Below, piece after piece: positions 21,905-29,618 of a DNA stretch of 41,087 bases; position 1 is the stretch's first letter; every line of letters starts with the position of its first letter. The position numbers and the translations under genes were made by a program. Under the pieces are notes generated by a model. It searched no databases and was not told where the DNA came from. It was given only the letters and a program-made list of their open reading frames with translations. This DNA is from Streptococcus vestibularis ATCC 49124 (lineage in GTDB: Bacteria; Bacillota; Bacilli; Lactobacillales; Streptococcaceae): NCBI RefSeq assembly GCF_000188295.1, contig NZ_GL831112.1, positions 1,239,597 through 1,280,683 of the forward strand, given 5' to 3'.

Positions 21905-21933
21905 ATGAAAAGGAATTCAAAATATTGTATAAT
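21905..21933 (+). promoter_or_regulatory. Promoter of the YueI-like gene
   Basis: A perfect TATAAT at 21928-21933 has a weak -35 (ATGAAA) 17 bp upstream. It lies about 29 bp before the ATG, which has AGGAG at seven bases. Confidence 0.6.
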
Positions 21934-21961
21934 ACAAGTAGAAAACTAAGAGGAGATTCCT

Positions 21962-22417
21962 ATGACTTCACTTGAAAACAAAGTGCTCCAATACGCTAGT
22001 GGCGAAAAACGCCTAAATCCCGATGAACTTCGTCAGTATTTTGGAACCTATGCGGAACGTGTAGTCCTAGCTGTTCTATTAGAAAATGCTGAAAAGAAAA
22101 CTGTAATTGACCATTTTCCCCAGATTTTAAAAGACTTGCAAGCAGTTTACCCGAATCTTAGTCTCAAGATATCGCCAAAATTAGCTGACCAGATACAATT
22201 TACCTATATCAAAACGGCTCAAGCGCTCAACATTTCAGCTACTATCGTGGACGAGGCCAAGGCTCATTCACCATACGGTCTTATCGTACATAGTAATCAA
22301 GCAGAGAATCTTGATAAAGTGTTATTTTCAGAACTCTATCCTGATATCCTTGCTCCTAGTGAAACTGAACCTATCCTTGAAAAAAAGGGATTTTTTGCTA
22401 AACTATTTGGAAAATAA
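21962..22417 (+). CDS. YueI family protein (DUF1694)
   Basis: The 151-residue protein resembles Bacillus YueI, with the conserved core NPDELRQYFGTYAERVVLAV near the N-terminus and IVDEAKAHSPYGLIVHSNQA later. The fold is known but the function is not. It is transcribed divergently from eno and is next to it in pneumococcus too. A terminator follows immediately. Confidence 0.8.
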   Translation: MTSLENKVLQYASGEKRLNPDELRQYFGTYAERVVLAVLLENAEKKTVIDHFPQILKDLQAVYPNLSLKISPKLADQIQFTYIKTAQALNISATIVDEAKAHSPYGLIVHSNQAENLDKVLFSELYPDILAPSETEPILEKKGFFAKLFGK

Positions 22418-22445
22418 AAGCTGACGCAACGCCAGCTTTTTTCTT
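22416..22445 (+). terminator. Terminator of the YueI-like gene
   Basis: AAAAGCTG and CAGCTTTTTT flank ACG-CAA-CGC, giving a hairpin with a T-run directly after the stop codon. Confidence 0.8.
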
Positions 22446-22448
22446 ATA

Positions 22449-23564
22449 TCACAATGTTTTACTGAGCTTAATGAGATTCCCAATATTGAGTCCTGTGCGA
22501 TAGAGATTCTCCTTAGCGGTAGCTAAAACTTGGTCTAACTCTAATACTTGTCCAATGATAGGGAAAGCAGCTGAGATACCTGCTACTGGAAAATCAGGCA
22601 AGTCATCCTTCAAACTACCACAGATAGCAATGACAGGAATAGCTGACGGTGTCCGCCTAGCCACCCCGACCGGTGCTTTTCCAGACAAGGACTGGCTATC
22701 CATACGTCCCTCACCAACTATGACCAAATCAACTTCCTTCACACGTTGATCAAAATCAACGCAATCAAGTACAAAGTCAATCCCTGATTTAATTTCTGCG
22801 CCTGCAAAGGCTACTAAACCCGCTGCCATGCCTCCTCCGGCTCCTGAACCAGCCAGTTTTAAAACCTCAGGAGCAAAGTTTTCGTAGAGTTGTGTCATGT
22901 CTTGGTCAACCTTTTTAAATTGTGAAGGAGCTAGGCCTTTTTGTCCACCAAAAATATAGGTCGCTCCATGTGGACCACACAAGGGGTTATCTACGTCAGT
23001 AATCAGACGAATGGTGACACCAGACAAATCAACCTTATTTTTAGAGGATATCTTTTTAATGAGACCAAGATTAGCACCTATTGGATCAAGCTCCTGTCCC
23101 TCAGAATCATAAAAACAATAACCTAATCCATAAGCCATACCAATTCCGCCATCATTAGTAGCTGATCCGCCTACACCTATAATAAAATCACGAATACCAG
23201 ATTTAACCAAGTGAACAATCAGTTCACCGACCCCCTGGGTTGTTATACAAAGAGGATTGCGTTTATCTTTAGGTATATGCTCCAAGCCACAAATCGCAGC
23301 CATTTCAAAAACGGCAGTCTGGCCATTGCTGGCAAAAAAAACACTTCCATCACTTGTATAGGCATGAGGAATCTCGATACTTTTCTTCTCAAGATTTAGA
23401 TTTTCAGCAAGAGCATCTAAGGTGCCCTCGCCACCATCACCTATTGGCATGAGGTCAAACTCAGCGTCGGGCAAGGCCTTTTCAAAGCCCGATTTAAGAG
23501 CTAAGGCGACCTCTTTTGCAGACAAACTTTCCTTAAAGGAATCAGGTGCAATCAAAATTCGCAT
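22449..23564 (-). CDS. glxK: Glycerate kinase, GarK/GlxK type I
   Basis: The 371-residue kinase phosphorylates D-glycerate. The N-terminal APDSFKESLSA, PIGDGGEGTLDAL, GVGGSATNDGGIGM and the GSGAGGGMAAGLVAFAGA loop are the type I signatures. It ends just behind the terminator of the YueI-like gene and starts 12 bp behind the YjbR/EVE-like gene, so those two are probably one unit. GGAGG precedes the ATG. Confidence 0.95.
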   Translation of the reverse strand: MRILIAPDSFKESLSAKEVALALKSGFEKALPDAEFDLMPIGDGGEGTLDALAENLNLEKKSIEIPHAYTSDGSVFFASNGQTAVFEMAAICGLEHIPKDKRNPLCITTQGVGELIVHLVKSGIRDFIIGVGGSATNDGGIGMAYGLGYCFYDSEGQELDPIGANLGLIKKISSKNKVDLSGVTIRLITDVDNPLCGPHGATYIFGGQKGLAPSQFKKVDQDMTQLYENFAPEVLKLAGSGAGGGMAAGLVAFAGAEIKSGIDFVLDCVDFDQRVKEVDLVIVGEGRMDSQSLSGKAPVGVARRTPSAIPVIAICGSLKDDLPDFPVAGISAAFPIIGQVLELDQVLATAKENLYRTGLNIGNLIKLSKTL

Positions 23565-23576
23565 GATGTCCTCCTT

Positions 23577-24644
23577 CTATTTTTCTTTTAGGTAAGGGGA
23601 TAAAGCCTGAACTAACTCATCTGTCATATGTCGAGGACCTCGAACAGTTTTAATACCTAAACTCTTTAGTCTATCACTATCAAAGTCAGTGTCATTAAAG
23701 GTGTATAAGGGTTTAATCCGCATCAACTCCTTAATACTCTCCTCTTCACGATAACCTTGATTAGGGATATTCGCTTCTAAAACCTGACAGAGATAACGAA
23801 TGGCCTTGGTAGGTGCCGTAATATAGATTGCAACGACGTCCCCTTTTTGCATACTGGCTTTCTGGGTCCAAAGAATATCCTCACTTGACGAGAACTCTTC
23901 CCCAATATCGTAGTATTTTAGATTTACTGGAATAATCCAGTAGTGAGGCTCTGAAGGCTTCCTAAGATGCTTAGGAGCAACCAGAGAACGACTCCCTCTA
24001 AGGAGCTCAAAAATCGTTTGATCTGGAATTGTCTCATCTAAAACAAGGCTAATCCAAGTCTTCTTGGACATATGGTAACTAGGATAGATTCCATCTAAGT
24101 CTAAGAGCTTATCCATCTGCCTTGGATCGATCTTGAGGTTAACCACATCATAGACTAAATCCGCCTTTTCCCTATCAAGTCCTAGTTTCTCCCCTTTGAG
24201 AGGGAAAAATAAGGCATACCACTTATCATCAACCCGAAAGGAAAGATAGTCTGGATATTTCTCAAAAGGATGGTCAGCTTGGTCTGAAAATTCCTTAACT
24301 ATAAAATTAGCCAGACGATTAGCTTGCGGGGACGAAAACAATTGGTCGTCATAACAAAAATCAGCTACTTGTGACAAGAGATCTCCATAAGCTTCTCTGA
24401 CTTGACCAACGTAGGTTCCAGTTGCGTGAGGGCTTCGGAAAGTGTCATAAGACTCATCAAAATCAATATCAACAACCTGCCCTGTCAACTTACCTTCTAA
24501 ATCAATGAATAGTCGAGCCTCAAGTCCTTCAGCCATTAGTGGTTTTCTGAGCTCGTAGCCTTTCTCACTAGTTATAAAACCAAAAGGCTCCAGGCTATCA
24601 TGTTTTAGGACTTTCTGTTTAAAATAAGCATCCTCAAAAGTCAT
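23577..24644 (-). CDS. MmcQ/YjbR-domain protein with C-terminal EVE-like domain
   Basis: The 355-residue protein has three parts: an N-terminal region of about 85 residues, a MmcQ/YjbR domain with YPDYLSFRVDDKWYALFFPL and YHMSKKTWISLVLDE, and a C-terminal segment with HYWIIPVNLKYYDIG and KGDVVAIYITAP that looks like an EVE/PUA-like modified-base-binding domain. YjbR proteins have a DNA-binding-like fold, so a role on nucleic acids is possible but not shown. It is the first gene of a unit with the glycerate kinase. GGGAGA precedes the ATG. Confidence 0.75.
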   Translation of the reverse strand: MTFEDAYFKQKVLKHDSLEPFGFITSEKGYELRKPLMAEGLEARLFIDLEGKLTGQVVDIDFDESYDTFRSPHATGTYVGQVREAYGDLLSQVADFCYDDQLFSSPQANRLANFIVKEFSDQADHPFEKYPDYLSFRVDDKWYALFFPLKGEKLGLDREKADLVYDVVNLKIDPRQMDKLLDLDGIYPSYHMSKKTWISLVLDETIPDQTIFELLRGSRSLVAPKHLRKPSEPHYWIIPVNLKYYDIGEEFSSSEDILWTQKASMQKGDVVAIYITAPTKAIRYLCQVLEANIPNQGYREEESIKELMRIKPLYTFNDTDFDSDRLKSLGIKTVRGPRHMTDELVQALSPYLKEK

Positions 24645-24662
24645 TCATTCTCCCTTTTTCTA

Positions 24663-24705
24663 AAAAAGAGAAGTTGAGACAAACTGATGTCCCAACTCCT
24701 TTTTT
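24663..24705 (-). terminator. Terminator of ccpA
   Basis: GGAGTTGGGACA and TGTCTCAACTTCTC pair around TCAGTT on the minus strand, ending in TTTTTT. Confidence 0.85.
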
Positions 24706-25705
24706 ATTTTGTTGACTGGCGTAAAGTTAGACCATGATTAAGAATAACGTTCTTATCTTCAAGTTCTTCCTTATGCATAATTTTAGTCAACATACGCATG
24801 CTAACTGCCCCTAAATCATAGAGAGGATGGTTTATACTAGAAAGGTTTGGACGTGTGTAGCTTGTAATCGGTGAATCATTGCTTGTGATGATTTCGAAAT
24901 CTTCTGGAACTGATTTGCCTGCAGCAAAGAGGCCATTTAAGAGACCTACAGCCAATTCATCTTCCCCAACATAGGCAGCAGTGGCACCAGAGTTCAAGAC
25001 ACGTTGTGCTAAATCAAAGCCGTCTTTATAGCTATATTTAGCTTCAAAGACAAGTCCTTCGTTGTAGCTCAAATTATTCTTTTCAAGTCCAGACTTATAC
25101 CCAGCCAAACGTAGTTTGCCATTAATATCATCGATTAGTGGTCCTGATACAAAAGCAACCTTTTCATTATTTTTAGCAAGTTGCGTTACACAATCCTCAA
25201 CGGCAGCTTTATAGTCGATGTTAACACTTGGTAATTGGTGTTCGAGATCAACTGTTCCTGCTAGAACAATCGGTGTACGGGTACGAGAGAATTCTGCACG
25301 GATTTTTTCTGTCAGATGGTGTCCCATAAAAATAATACCATCAACTTGTTTAGCAAATAGAGAATTAATGACTGTAACTTCATGATCGTCATTTTCATCA
25401 CTGGAAGCAAGAACAATATTATACTTGTACATGGTTGCAATGTCATCAATACCTTTAGCTAGAGTAGCAAAATAGCTATTTGTAATATTTGGAATGACAA
25501 CTCCTACAGTAGTTGTTTTTTTACTCGCCAAGCCACGCGCAACTGCATTTGGACGGTAATCCAAACGATCAATAACTTCGAGAACTTTTTTCCGGGTGTT
25601 TTCTTTTACGTTTTTGTTACCATTTACAACACGAGAAACAGTTGCCATCGATACTCCGGCTTCACGCGCAACATCGTAAATTGTGATTGTTTCATCAGTA
25701 TTCAT
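24704..25705 (-). CDS. ccpA: Catabolite control protein A
   Basis: CcpA is the LacI-family master regulator of carbon catabolite control and binds cre sites with HPr-Ser-P. The 333-residue protein has the HTH ITIYDVAREAGVSMATVSRV, the hinge GNKNVKENTRKKVLEVID and the periplasmic-binding-like core with TTTVGVVIPNITNSYF. I start at MNTDETITIYDV because AAGGAAG is nine bases upstream; a longer frame from 25966 runs across the promoter. A cre-like box overlaps its own promoter, so autoregulation is likely. It is divergent from pepQ. Confidence 0.96.
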   Translation of the reverse strand: MNTDETITIYDVAREAGVSMATVSRVVNGNKNVKENTRKKVLEVIDRLDYRPNAVARGLASKKTTTVGVVIPNITNSYFATLAKGIDDIATMYKYNIVLASSDENDDHEVTVINSLFAKQVDGIIFMGHHLTEKIRAEFSRTRTPIVLAGTVDLEHQLPSVNIDYKAAVEDCVTQLAKNNEKVAFVSGPLIDDINGKLRLAGYKSGLEKNNLSYNEGLVFEAKYSYKDGFDLAQRVLNSGATAAYVGEDELAVGLLNGLFAAGKSVPEDFEIITSNDSPITSYTRPNLSSINHPLYDLGAVSMRMLTKIMHKEELEDKNVILNHGLTLRQSTK

Positions 25706-25750
25706 AAGAAACACTTCCTTTCTAAACTTAATGCACACTCTTTCATAGTA

Positions 25751-25779
25751 ATTGTAGCAAAATTTGAAAACACTTTCAA
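25751..25779 (-). promoter_or_regulatory. Promoter of ccpA
   Basis: On the minus strand TTGAAA (25774-25779), 17 bp, TACAAT (25751-25756). The -35 is inside the cre-like box. Confidence 0.7.
25764..25779. promoter_or_regulatory. cre-like CcpA operator in the ccpA-pepQ gap
   Basis: TTGAAAACACTTTCAA matches the cre consensus WTGNNARCGNWWWCAW except for A in place of the central G. It is an almost perfect palindrome. It covers the ccpA -35 box, which fits autorepression. The rest of the 314-bp gap carries leaders; a weak rightward promoter for pepQ (TTGCAT, 17 bp, CAGAAT, 25961-25989) is possible. Confidence 0.65.
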
Positions 25780-26019
25780 TTGTTTTGACTGATTTTTTAC
25801 AAAAAAATGAAAGGGATCCTCTTTTGCTAACTAGGGTAAAGAAAGCTATTTCAAATGTTGGGCTATCATTTCGCGTTTTCATGATTATCCATCGCTTACA
25901 ACCTATAAGATTTAAAAAACTCAATGAAAGCAAATGATTTAATGAAAAGCCAAAAACAGCTTGCATTTTCCCTATAAAAGTGACAGAATGAGTGTAAGAA
26001 ATACAAAGGAGTTTTTTCT

Positions 26020-27105
26020 ATGTCTAAACTTGATCGCATTCGTCATTTTTTAAATGAAAATAAATCAGGGCTAGCTATTGTTTCAGATCCTGTAACTGTC
26101 AATTATCTTACTGGTTTTGATTGTGACCCACATGAACGCCAAATGTTCCTCTTCGTCTACGAAAATCGTGAGCCTGCCCTCTTTGTTCCTGCTCTTGAGG
26201 TTGCACGTGCCTCTTCTGTTCTCGATTTCCCAGTCTTCGGTTATGTGGACTCTGAAAATCCATGGCAAAAAATCAAAGCTGGTCTAGCAAGTACAGACAG
26301 CCCTATTATTTATGCAGAGTTTGACAATCTCAATGTGACTAAGTTCCAAGGATTGCAAACGGTCTTTGAAGGTCGCTTTGAAAACTTGACACCATTCATT
26401 CAAAAAATGCGCGTTATCAAGTCAGCTGATGAAATTCAAAAAATGATTGTTGCTGGTGACTATGCTGATAAAGCTGTTAATATCGGTTTCGACAATATCT
26501 CTCTTGATATGACTGAGACAGATATCATTGCTCAAATCGAATTTGGCATGAAAAAAATCGGCATCAATCAAATGTCCTTTGAAACTATGGTTCTCACAGG
26601 CAACAATGCAGCAAACCCACATGGTATTCCAGGAACTAACCGCATTGAAAATGACAGCCTCCTCCTCTTCGACTTGGGTGTTGTTAGTCAAGGTTATGTT
26701 TCAGATATGACACGTACCGTAGCTGTTGGTCAACCTGACCAATTCAAGAAAGATATCTATAATATCTGTTTGGAAGCTCAACTCACTGCCCTTGATTTTA
26801 TCAAACCAGGTGTAACTGCCAGCGAAGTCGATGCTGCAGCACGTAATGTTATTGAAAAAGCTGGTTACGGTGAATACTTCAACCACCGTCTGGGACATGG
26901 ACTTGGTATGGATGTCCACGAGTTTCCTTCAATCATGGAAGGAAATGACTTGGTAATCGAAGAAGGAATGTGTTTCTCTGTTGAACCAGGTATTTACATT
27001 CCTGAAAAAGTTGGTGTTCGTATTGAGGACTGTGGTTACGTGACAAAAGATGGCTTTGAAGTCTTCACACACACACCAAAAGAATTGCTCTATTTTGATG
27101 TCTAA
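26020..27105 (+). CDS. pepQ: Xaa-Pro dipeptidase (prolidase, M24)
   Basis: PepQ cleaves Xaa-Pro dipeptides, important for casein use in dairy bacteria. The 361-residue enzyme has a creatinase-like N-terminal domain and the pita-bread M24 domain with metal ligands in LLFDLGVVSQGYVSDMTRT, HRLGHGLGMDVHE, CFSVEPGIY and GVRIEDCG. It is cytosolic. The ATG has AAAGGAG nine bases upstream. Its divergent arrangement with ccpA is conserved in streptococci and lactococci. Confidence 0.95.
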   Translation: MSKLDRIRHFLNENKSGLAIVSDPVTVNYLTGFDCDPHERQMFLFVYENREPALFVPALEVARASSVLDFPVFGYVDSENPWQKIKAGLASTDSPIIYAEFDNLNVTKFQGLQTVFEGRFENLTPFIQKMRVIKSADEIQKMIVAGDYADKAVNIGFDNISLDMTETDIIAQIEFGMKKIGINQMSFETMVLTGNNAANPHGIPGTNRIENDSLLLFDLGVVSQGYVSDMTRTVAVGQPDQFKKDIYNICLEAQLTALDFIKPGVTASEVDAAARNVIEKAGYGEYFNHRLGHGLGMDVHEFPSIMEGNDLVIEEGMCFSVEPGIYIPEKVGVRIEDCGYVTKDGFEVFTHTPKELLYFDV

Positions 27106-27117
27106 TTAATAAATATG

Positions 27118-27145
27118 GGTCTTCAATTAAGTTGAAGACCTTTTT
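27118..27145 (+). terminator. Terminator of pepQ
   Basis: GGTCTTCAA and TTGAAGACC form a perfect nine-base stem around TTAAG, then TTTTT. Confidence 0.9.
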
Positions 27146-27171
27146 GTTTGTAGCCAAATCGAAAACACCAA

Positions 27172-27200
27172 AAAAGCTGACTCATCGAGAGTCAGCTTTT
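27172..27200. terminator. Terminator of the cvfD unit (bidirectional shape)
   Basis: AAAAGCTGACTC and GAGTCAGCTTTT pair around ATCGA just behind the cvfD stop, with A- and T-runs on both sides. Confidence 0.85.
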
Positions 27201-27201
27201 A

Positions 27202-27570
27202 CTATTTTTCCTCATGCTCTTGTCTAAGATAGTCAAGTCCTTCTTCAATCCATCCTGGCATTGCTTCTGCCAAAGGTTTAAAGCCATAGTTCAAACGACT
27301 GTCAGAGAAACGATGACGATGAGGAATTTTATTTTTTTCTTCTTCAAGGGTTCTCAAAGAAAGACTGGCCTTTTGTGTAAATTCATCAAAATCAACAACT
27401 TGAACCAAGACCTCCTGGTCTACCTTTAAGGTATTGTAGATGTTGTCGATATAACCTGTCTTAATCTCTGAGATGTGAATCAAGCCTGTGGTACCATTTT
27501 CCAATGAAACAAAGGCACCGTAAGGCTTGATGCCTGTGATAACACCCCTAAGCTTGTCTCCAATTTTCAT
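27202..27570 (-). CDS. cvfD: S1-domain RNA-binding protein, CvfD/YugI type
   Basis: The 122-residue protein is a single S1 domain (GDKLRGVITGIKPYGAFVSL, GLIHISEI, VLVQVVDFDE, KASLSLRTLEEE) with a C-terminal extension. The pneumococcal homologue CvfD is a post-transcriptional regulator with broad effects, as recalled. It follows the HAD/cyclophilin gene after 1 bp, the same neighbour pair as in pneumococcus. Its ATG lies right behind that stop, so coupling is likely. Confidence 0.85.
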   Translation of the reverse strand: MKIGDKLRGVITGIKPYGAFVSLENGTTGLIHISEIKTGYIDNIYNTLKVDQEVLVQVVDFDEFTQKASLSLRTLEEEKNKIPHRHRFSDSRLNYGFKPLAEAMPGWIEEGLDYLRQEHEEK

Positions 27571-27571
27571 C

Positions 27572-28978
27572 TTAGTCTGCTACCTCAACTGTTTCAATCA
27601 CAACATCTTCAAGTGGCTTATCTTGAGCTCCAACCTCAACATTAGCAATCTCATCAAGCACCTTGTAAGAGTCTTCATCTACCAATTGACCAAAGACTGT
27701 GTGACGACGGTCTAGGTGAGGTGTTCCACCATTTTCAGCATAAGCTTCTGCGATTGGTGCTGGCCAACCACCACGTTCGAGTTCCTTTTTAGCATAAGGA
27801 ATCTCAGGTGTTTGAACGATGAAGAACTGGCTACCATTAGTATCTGGTCCAGCATTTGCCATTGAAAGTGCACCACGGAGGTTATAGAGTTCTTCAGAAA
27901 ACTCGTCCTGGAAGCTACCACCGAAGCTTGATTCACCACCCATACCAGTACCAGTTGGGTCACCACCTTGAATCATAAAGTCCTTGATAATTCTGTGGAA
28001 AATCACACCATCATAGTAGCCACTCTTGGCCAAATTGACAAAGTTTGTAACTGTTAATGGTGCATGATCAGGGAAGAGTTTGATGACCAAATTACCATGA
28101 TTTGTTTTAATTGTTGCGACTGGACCTTCTACTGTATCCAAGTCAAGTTGTGGAAAATGAAGTTCTTTTTCTACCAATCCGAGTTCCTCCAAAGCATTAA
28201 AAATGCCATCTTCTTCTATTGTTCCTGTAACGTAATCTGCTTTTTCTTTCAATTCTGGTGTGGCATTACCCATGGCAATCTTAAGTCCAACATAATCAAA
28301 GATTTCCATATCGTTTGGACCATCCCCAAACATCATGGCATTGACTGGTTTAAGATTTTCATGCTCTAAGACATGCTCGACACCAGAGGCCTTTGAGATA
28401 CCATTTGCTACGACATCAGACGAGTGTTCATGCCAGGGTACCATACGAACATGGGATGCGAGTTCTTCTGGTAACTCAAGCTCAGCATCATTTTCCGCAA
28501 AAGTCCACATATGGTAAACATCATTCGACAAGTGAAAGTCTGGCTCCACATCACAAAGACCATAGACTGGTTTCATAGCATTATCAATCAAATCTGAACG
28601 CTCTGAAACAACTGGCTTGTCCTTACCAGCGAAGCCCCAAGCATTCCCAATCTCTTTGCACCAAGCAACAAAAGCTTCTGTAACCTCACGAGCTAGGGGC
28701 TGGTTATAAATTTCTTCCCCTTTTCGGTTAATCACATAAGTTCCATTGATGGTTACAAAATAATCGGGCTCTAGGTCTCGAATATCCTCAACGACACCAT
28801 AGTAGCCACGTCCTGTGGCAATCCCCGTCAAAATTCCTTTTTCTTTAAGCCCTTTGAAAACAGCCTTGATAGATTCAGGAATGTAACCTGTCTTTTTGAC
28901 ACGAAGGGTGTCATCAATATCAAAGAAAACAATCTTAGTCTTCTTGGCCTTGTATTTTGTTTTTGCATCTACTGGCAT
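27572..28978 (-). CDS. Bifunctional Cof-type HAD phosphatase / cyclophilin peptidyl-prolyl isomerase
   Basis: The 468-residue fusion has an N-terminal HAD-IIB hydrolase (DIDDTLR nucleophile motif, GIATGRGY, and [13 protein letters not shown] near residue 235). A cyclophilin follows from about residue 280 with [19 protein letters not shown] and GSQFFIVQ, where the arginine and glutamine of the active site are present. The pair is a known streptococcal fusion. The HAD substrate is unknown. No signal peptide, so it works in the cytosol. AAAGGAG precedes the ATG. Confidence 0.9.
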   Translation of the reverse strand: MPVDAKTKYKAKKTKIVFFDIDDTLRVKKTGYIPESIKAVFKGLKEKGILTGIATGRGYYGVVEDIRDLEPDYFVTINGTYVINRKGEEIYNQPLAREVTEAFVAWCKEIGNAWGFAGKDKPVVSERSDLIDNAMKPVYGLCDVEPDFHLSNDVYHMWTFAENDAELELPEELASHVRMVPWHEHSSDVVANGISKASGVEHVLEHENLKPVNAMMFGDGPNDMEIFDYVGLKIAMGNATPELKEKADYVTGTIEEDGIFNALEELGLVEKELHFPQLDLDTVEGPVATIKTNHGNLVIKLFPDHAPLTVTNFVNLAKSGYYDGVIFHRIIKDFMIQGGDPTGTGMGGESSFGGSFQDEFSEELYNLRGALSMANAGPDTNGSQFFIVQTPEIPYAKKELERGGWPAPIAEAYAENGGTPHLDRRHTVFGQLVDEDSYKVLDEIANVEVGAQDKPLEDVVIETVEVAD

Positions 28979-29061
28979 CGCTAATCTCCTTTACAGTATC
29001 AAAATCTAGCGCTAGGTACTATTCAAGAAGCAGCCCTAACAAAAGATCATGCGGTGTTTCC

Positions 29062-29085
29062 ATTATATCATTTCTTAAAGCTAAA
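29062..29085 (-). promoter_or_regulatory. Promoter of the HAD/cyclophilin-cvfD unit
   Basis: TGATATAAT on the minus strand is an extended -10, with TTGCTT 18 bp upstream. It begins directly behind the smpB terminator. The remaining leader is about 75 nt. Confidence 0.65.
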
Positions 29086-29088
29086 AAG

Positions 29089-29125
29089 CAAAAAATCATC
29101 TAAGACCAGGTCAGTCTTAGATGAT
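29089..29125 (-). terminator. Terminator of smpB
   Basis: ATCATCTAAGAC and GTCTTAGATGAT are a perfect 12-bp stem, and six T follow on the minus strand. Confidence 0.9.
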
Positions 29126-29132
29126 AAGCGGT

Positions 29133-29597
29133 TTAACGGTTAACACTCTTGATAATACGATTAATATCACGCTCTTGTTCACGACGCTTGATAGACTCAC
29201 GTTTATCGTAATCGTGTTTCCCTTTGGCGATGCCGAGCAATACCTTGGCAAAACCGTTTTTTAGGTATACCTTAAGAGGAACCAAGGTCATCCCTGTACC
29301 CTTAAGGTCATTTTGAAGTTTGGTGATTTGCTTTTTCTTAAGCAATAATTTTCTCGTACGGTCTGGATCCTGATTCCAAATATTTCCCTGCTCAAAAGGA
29401 GCAATATGAACATTGATTAACCAGGCCTCACCATTCTTGATTTGAGCATAGCCATCTTTTAGTTGGACGCGGGCCGCACGAACGGATTTGATCTCTGTCC
29501 CTGTCAGCACGATGCCTGCTTCAATAGTATCTACAATACTATAGTCATGTCTCGCCTTTTTATTCTGAGCAACAACATTGCCTTCACCTTTTGGCAT
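29133..29597 (-). CDS. smpB: SsrA-binding protein SmpB
   Basis: SmpB carries tmRNA to stalled ribosomes. The 154-residue protein has the OB-like core with [36 protein letters not shown] and the basic C-terminal tail [19 protein letters not shown]. It lies 21 bp behind rnr; RNase R degrades tmRNA-tagged mRNAs, so the pair fits. GGAGG precedes the ATG. The ssrA gene itself is not in the window. Confidence 0.97.
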   Translation of the reverse strand: MPKGEGNVVAQNKKARHDYSIVDTIEAGIVLTGTEIKSVRAARVQLKDGYAQIKNGEAWLINVHIAPFEQGNIWNQDPDRTRKLLLKKKQITKLQNDLKGTGMTLVPLKVYLKNGFAKVLLGIAKGKHDYDKRESIKRREQERDINRIIKSVNR

Positions 29598-29618
29598 AGC
29601 AGTCCCTCCATTCTCATC

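Noticed and set aside
24704..25966. The 420-codon form of CcpA.
   Set aside because: CcpA has 333 residues, and the extra 87 codons cover the promoter and cre site.
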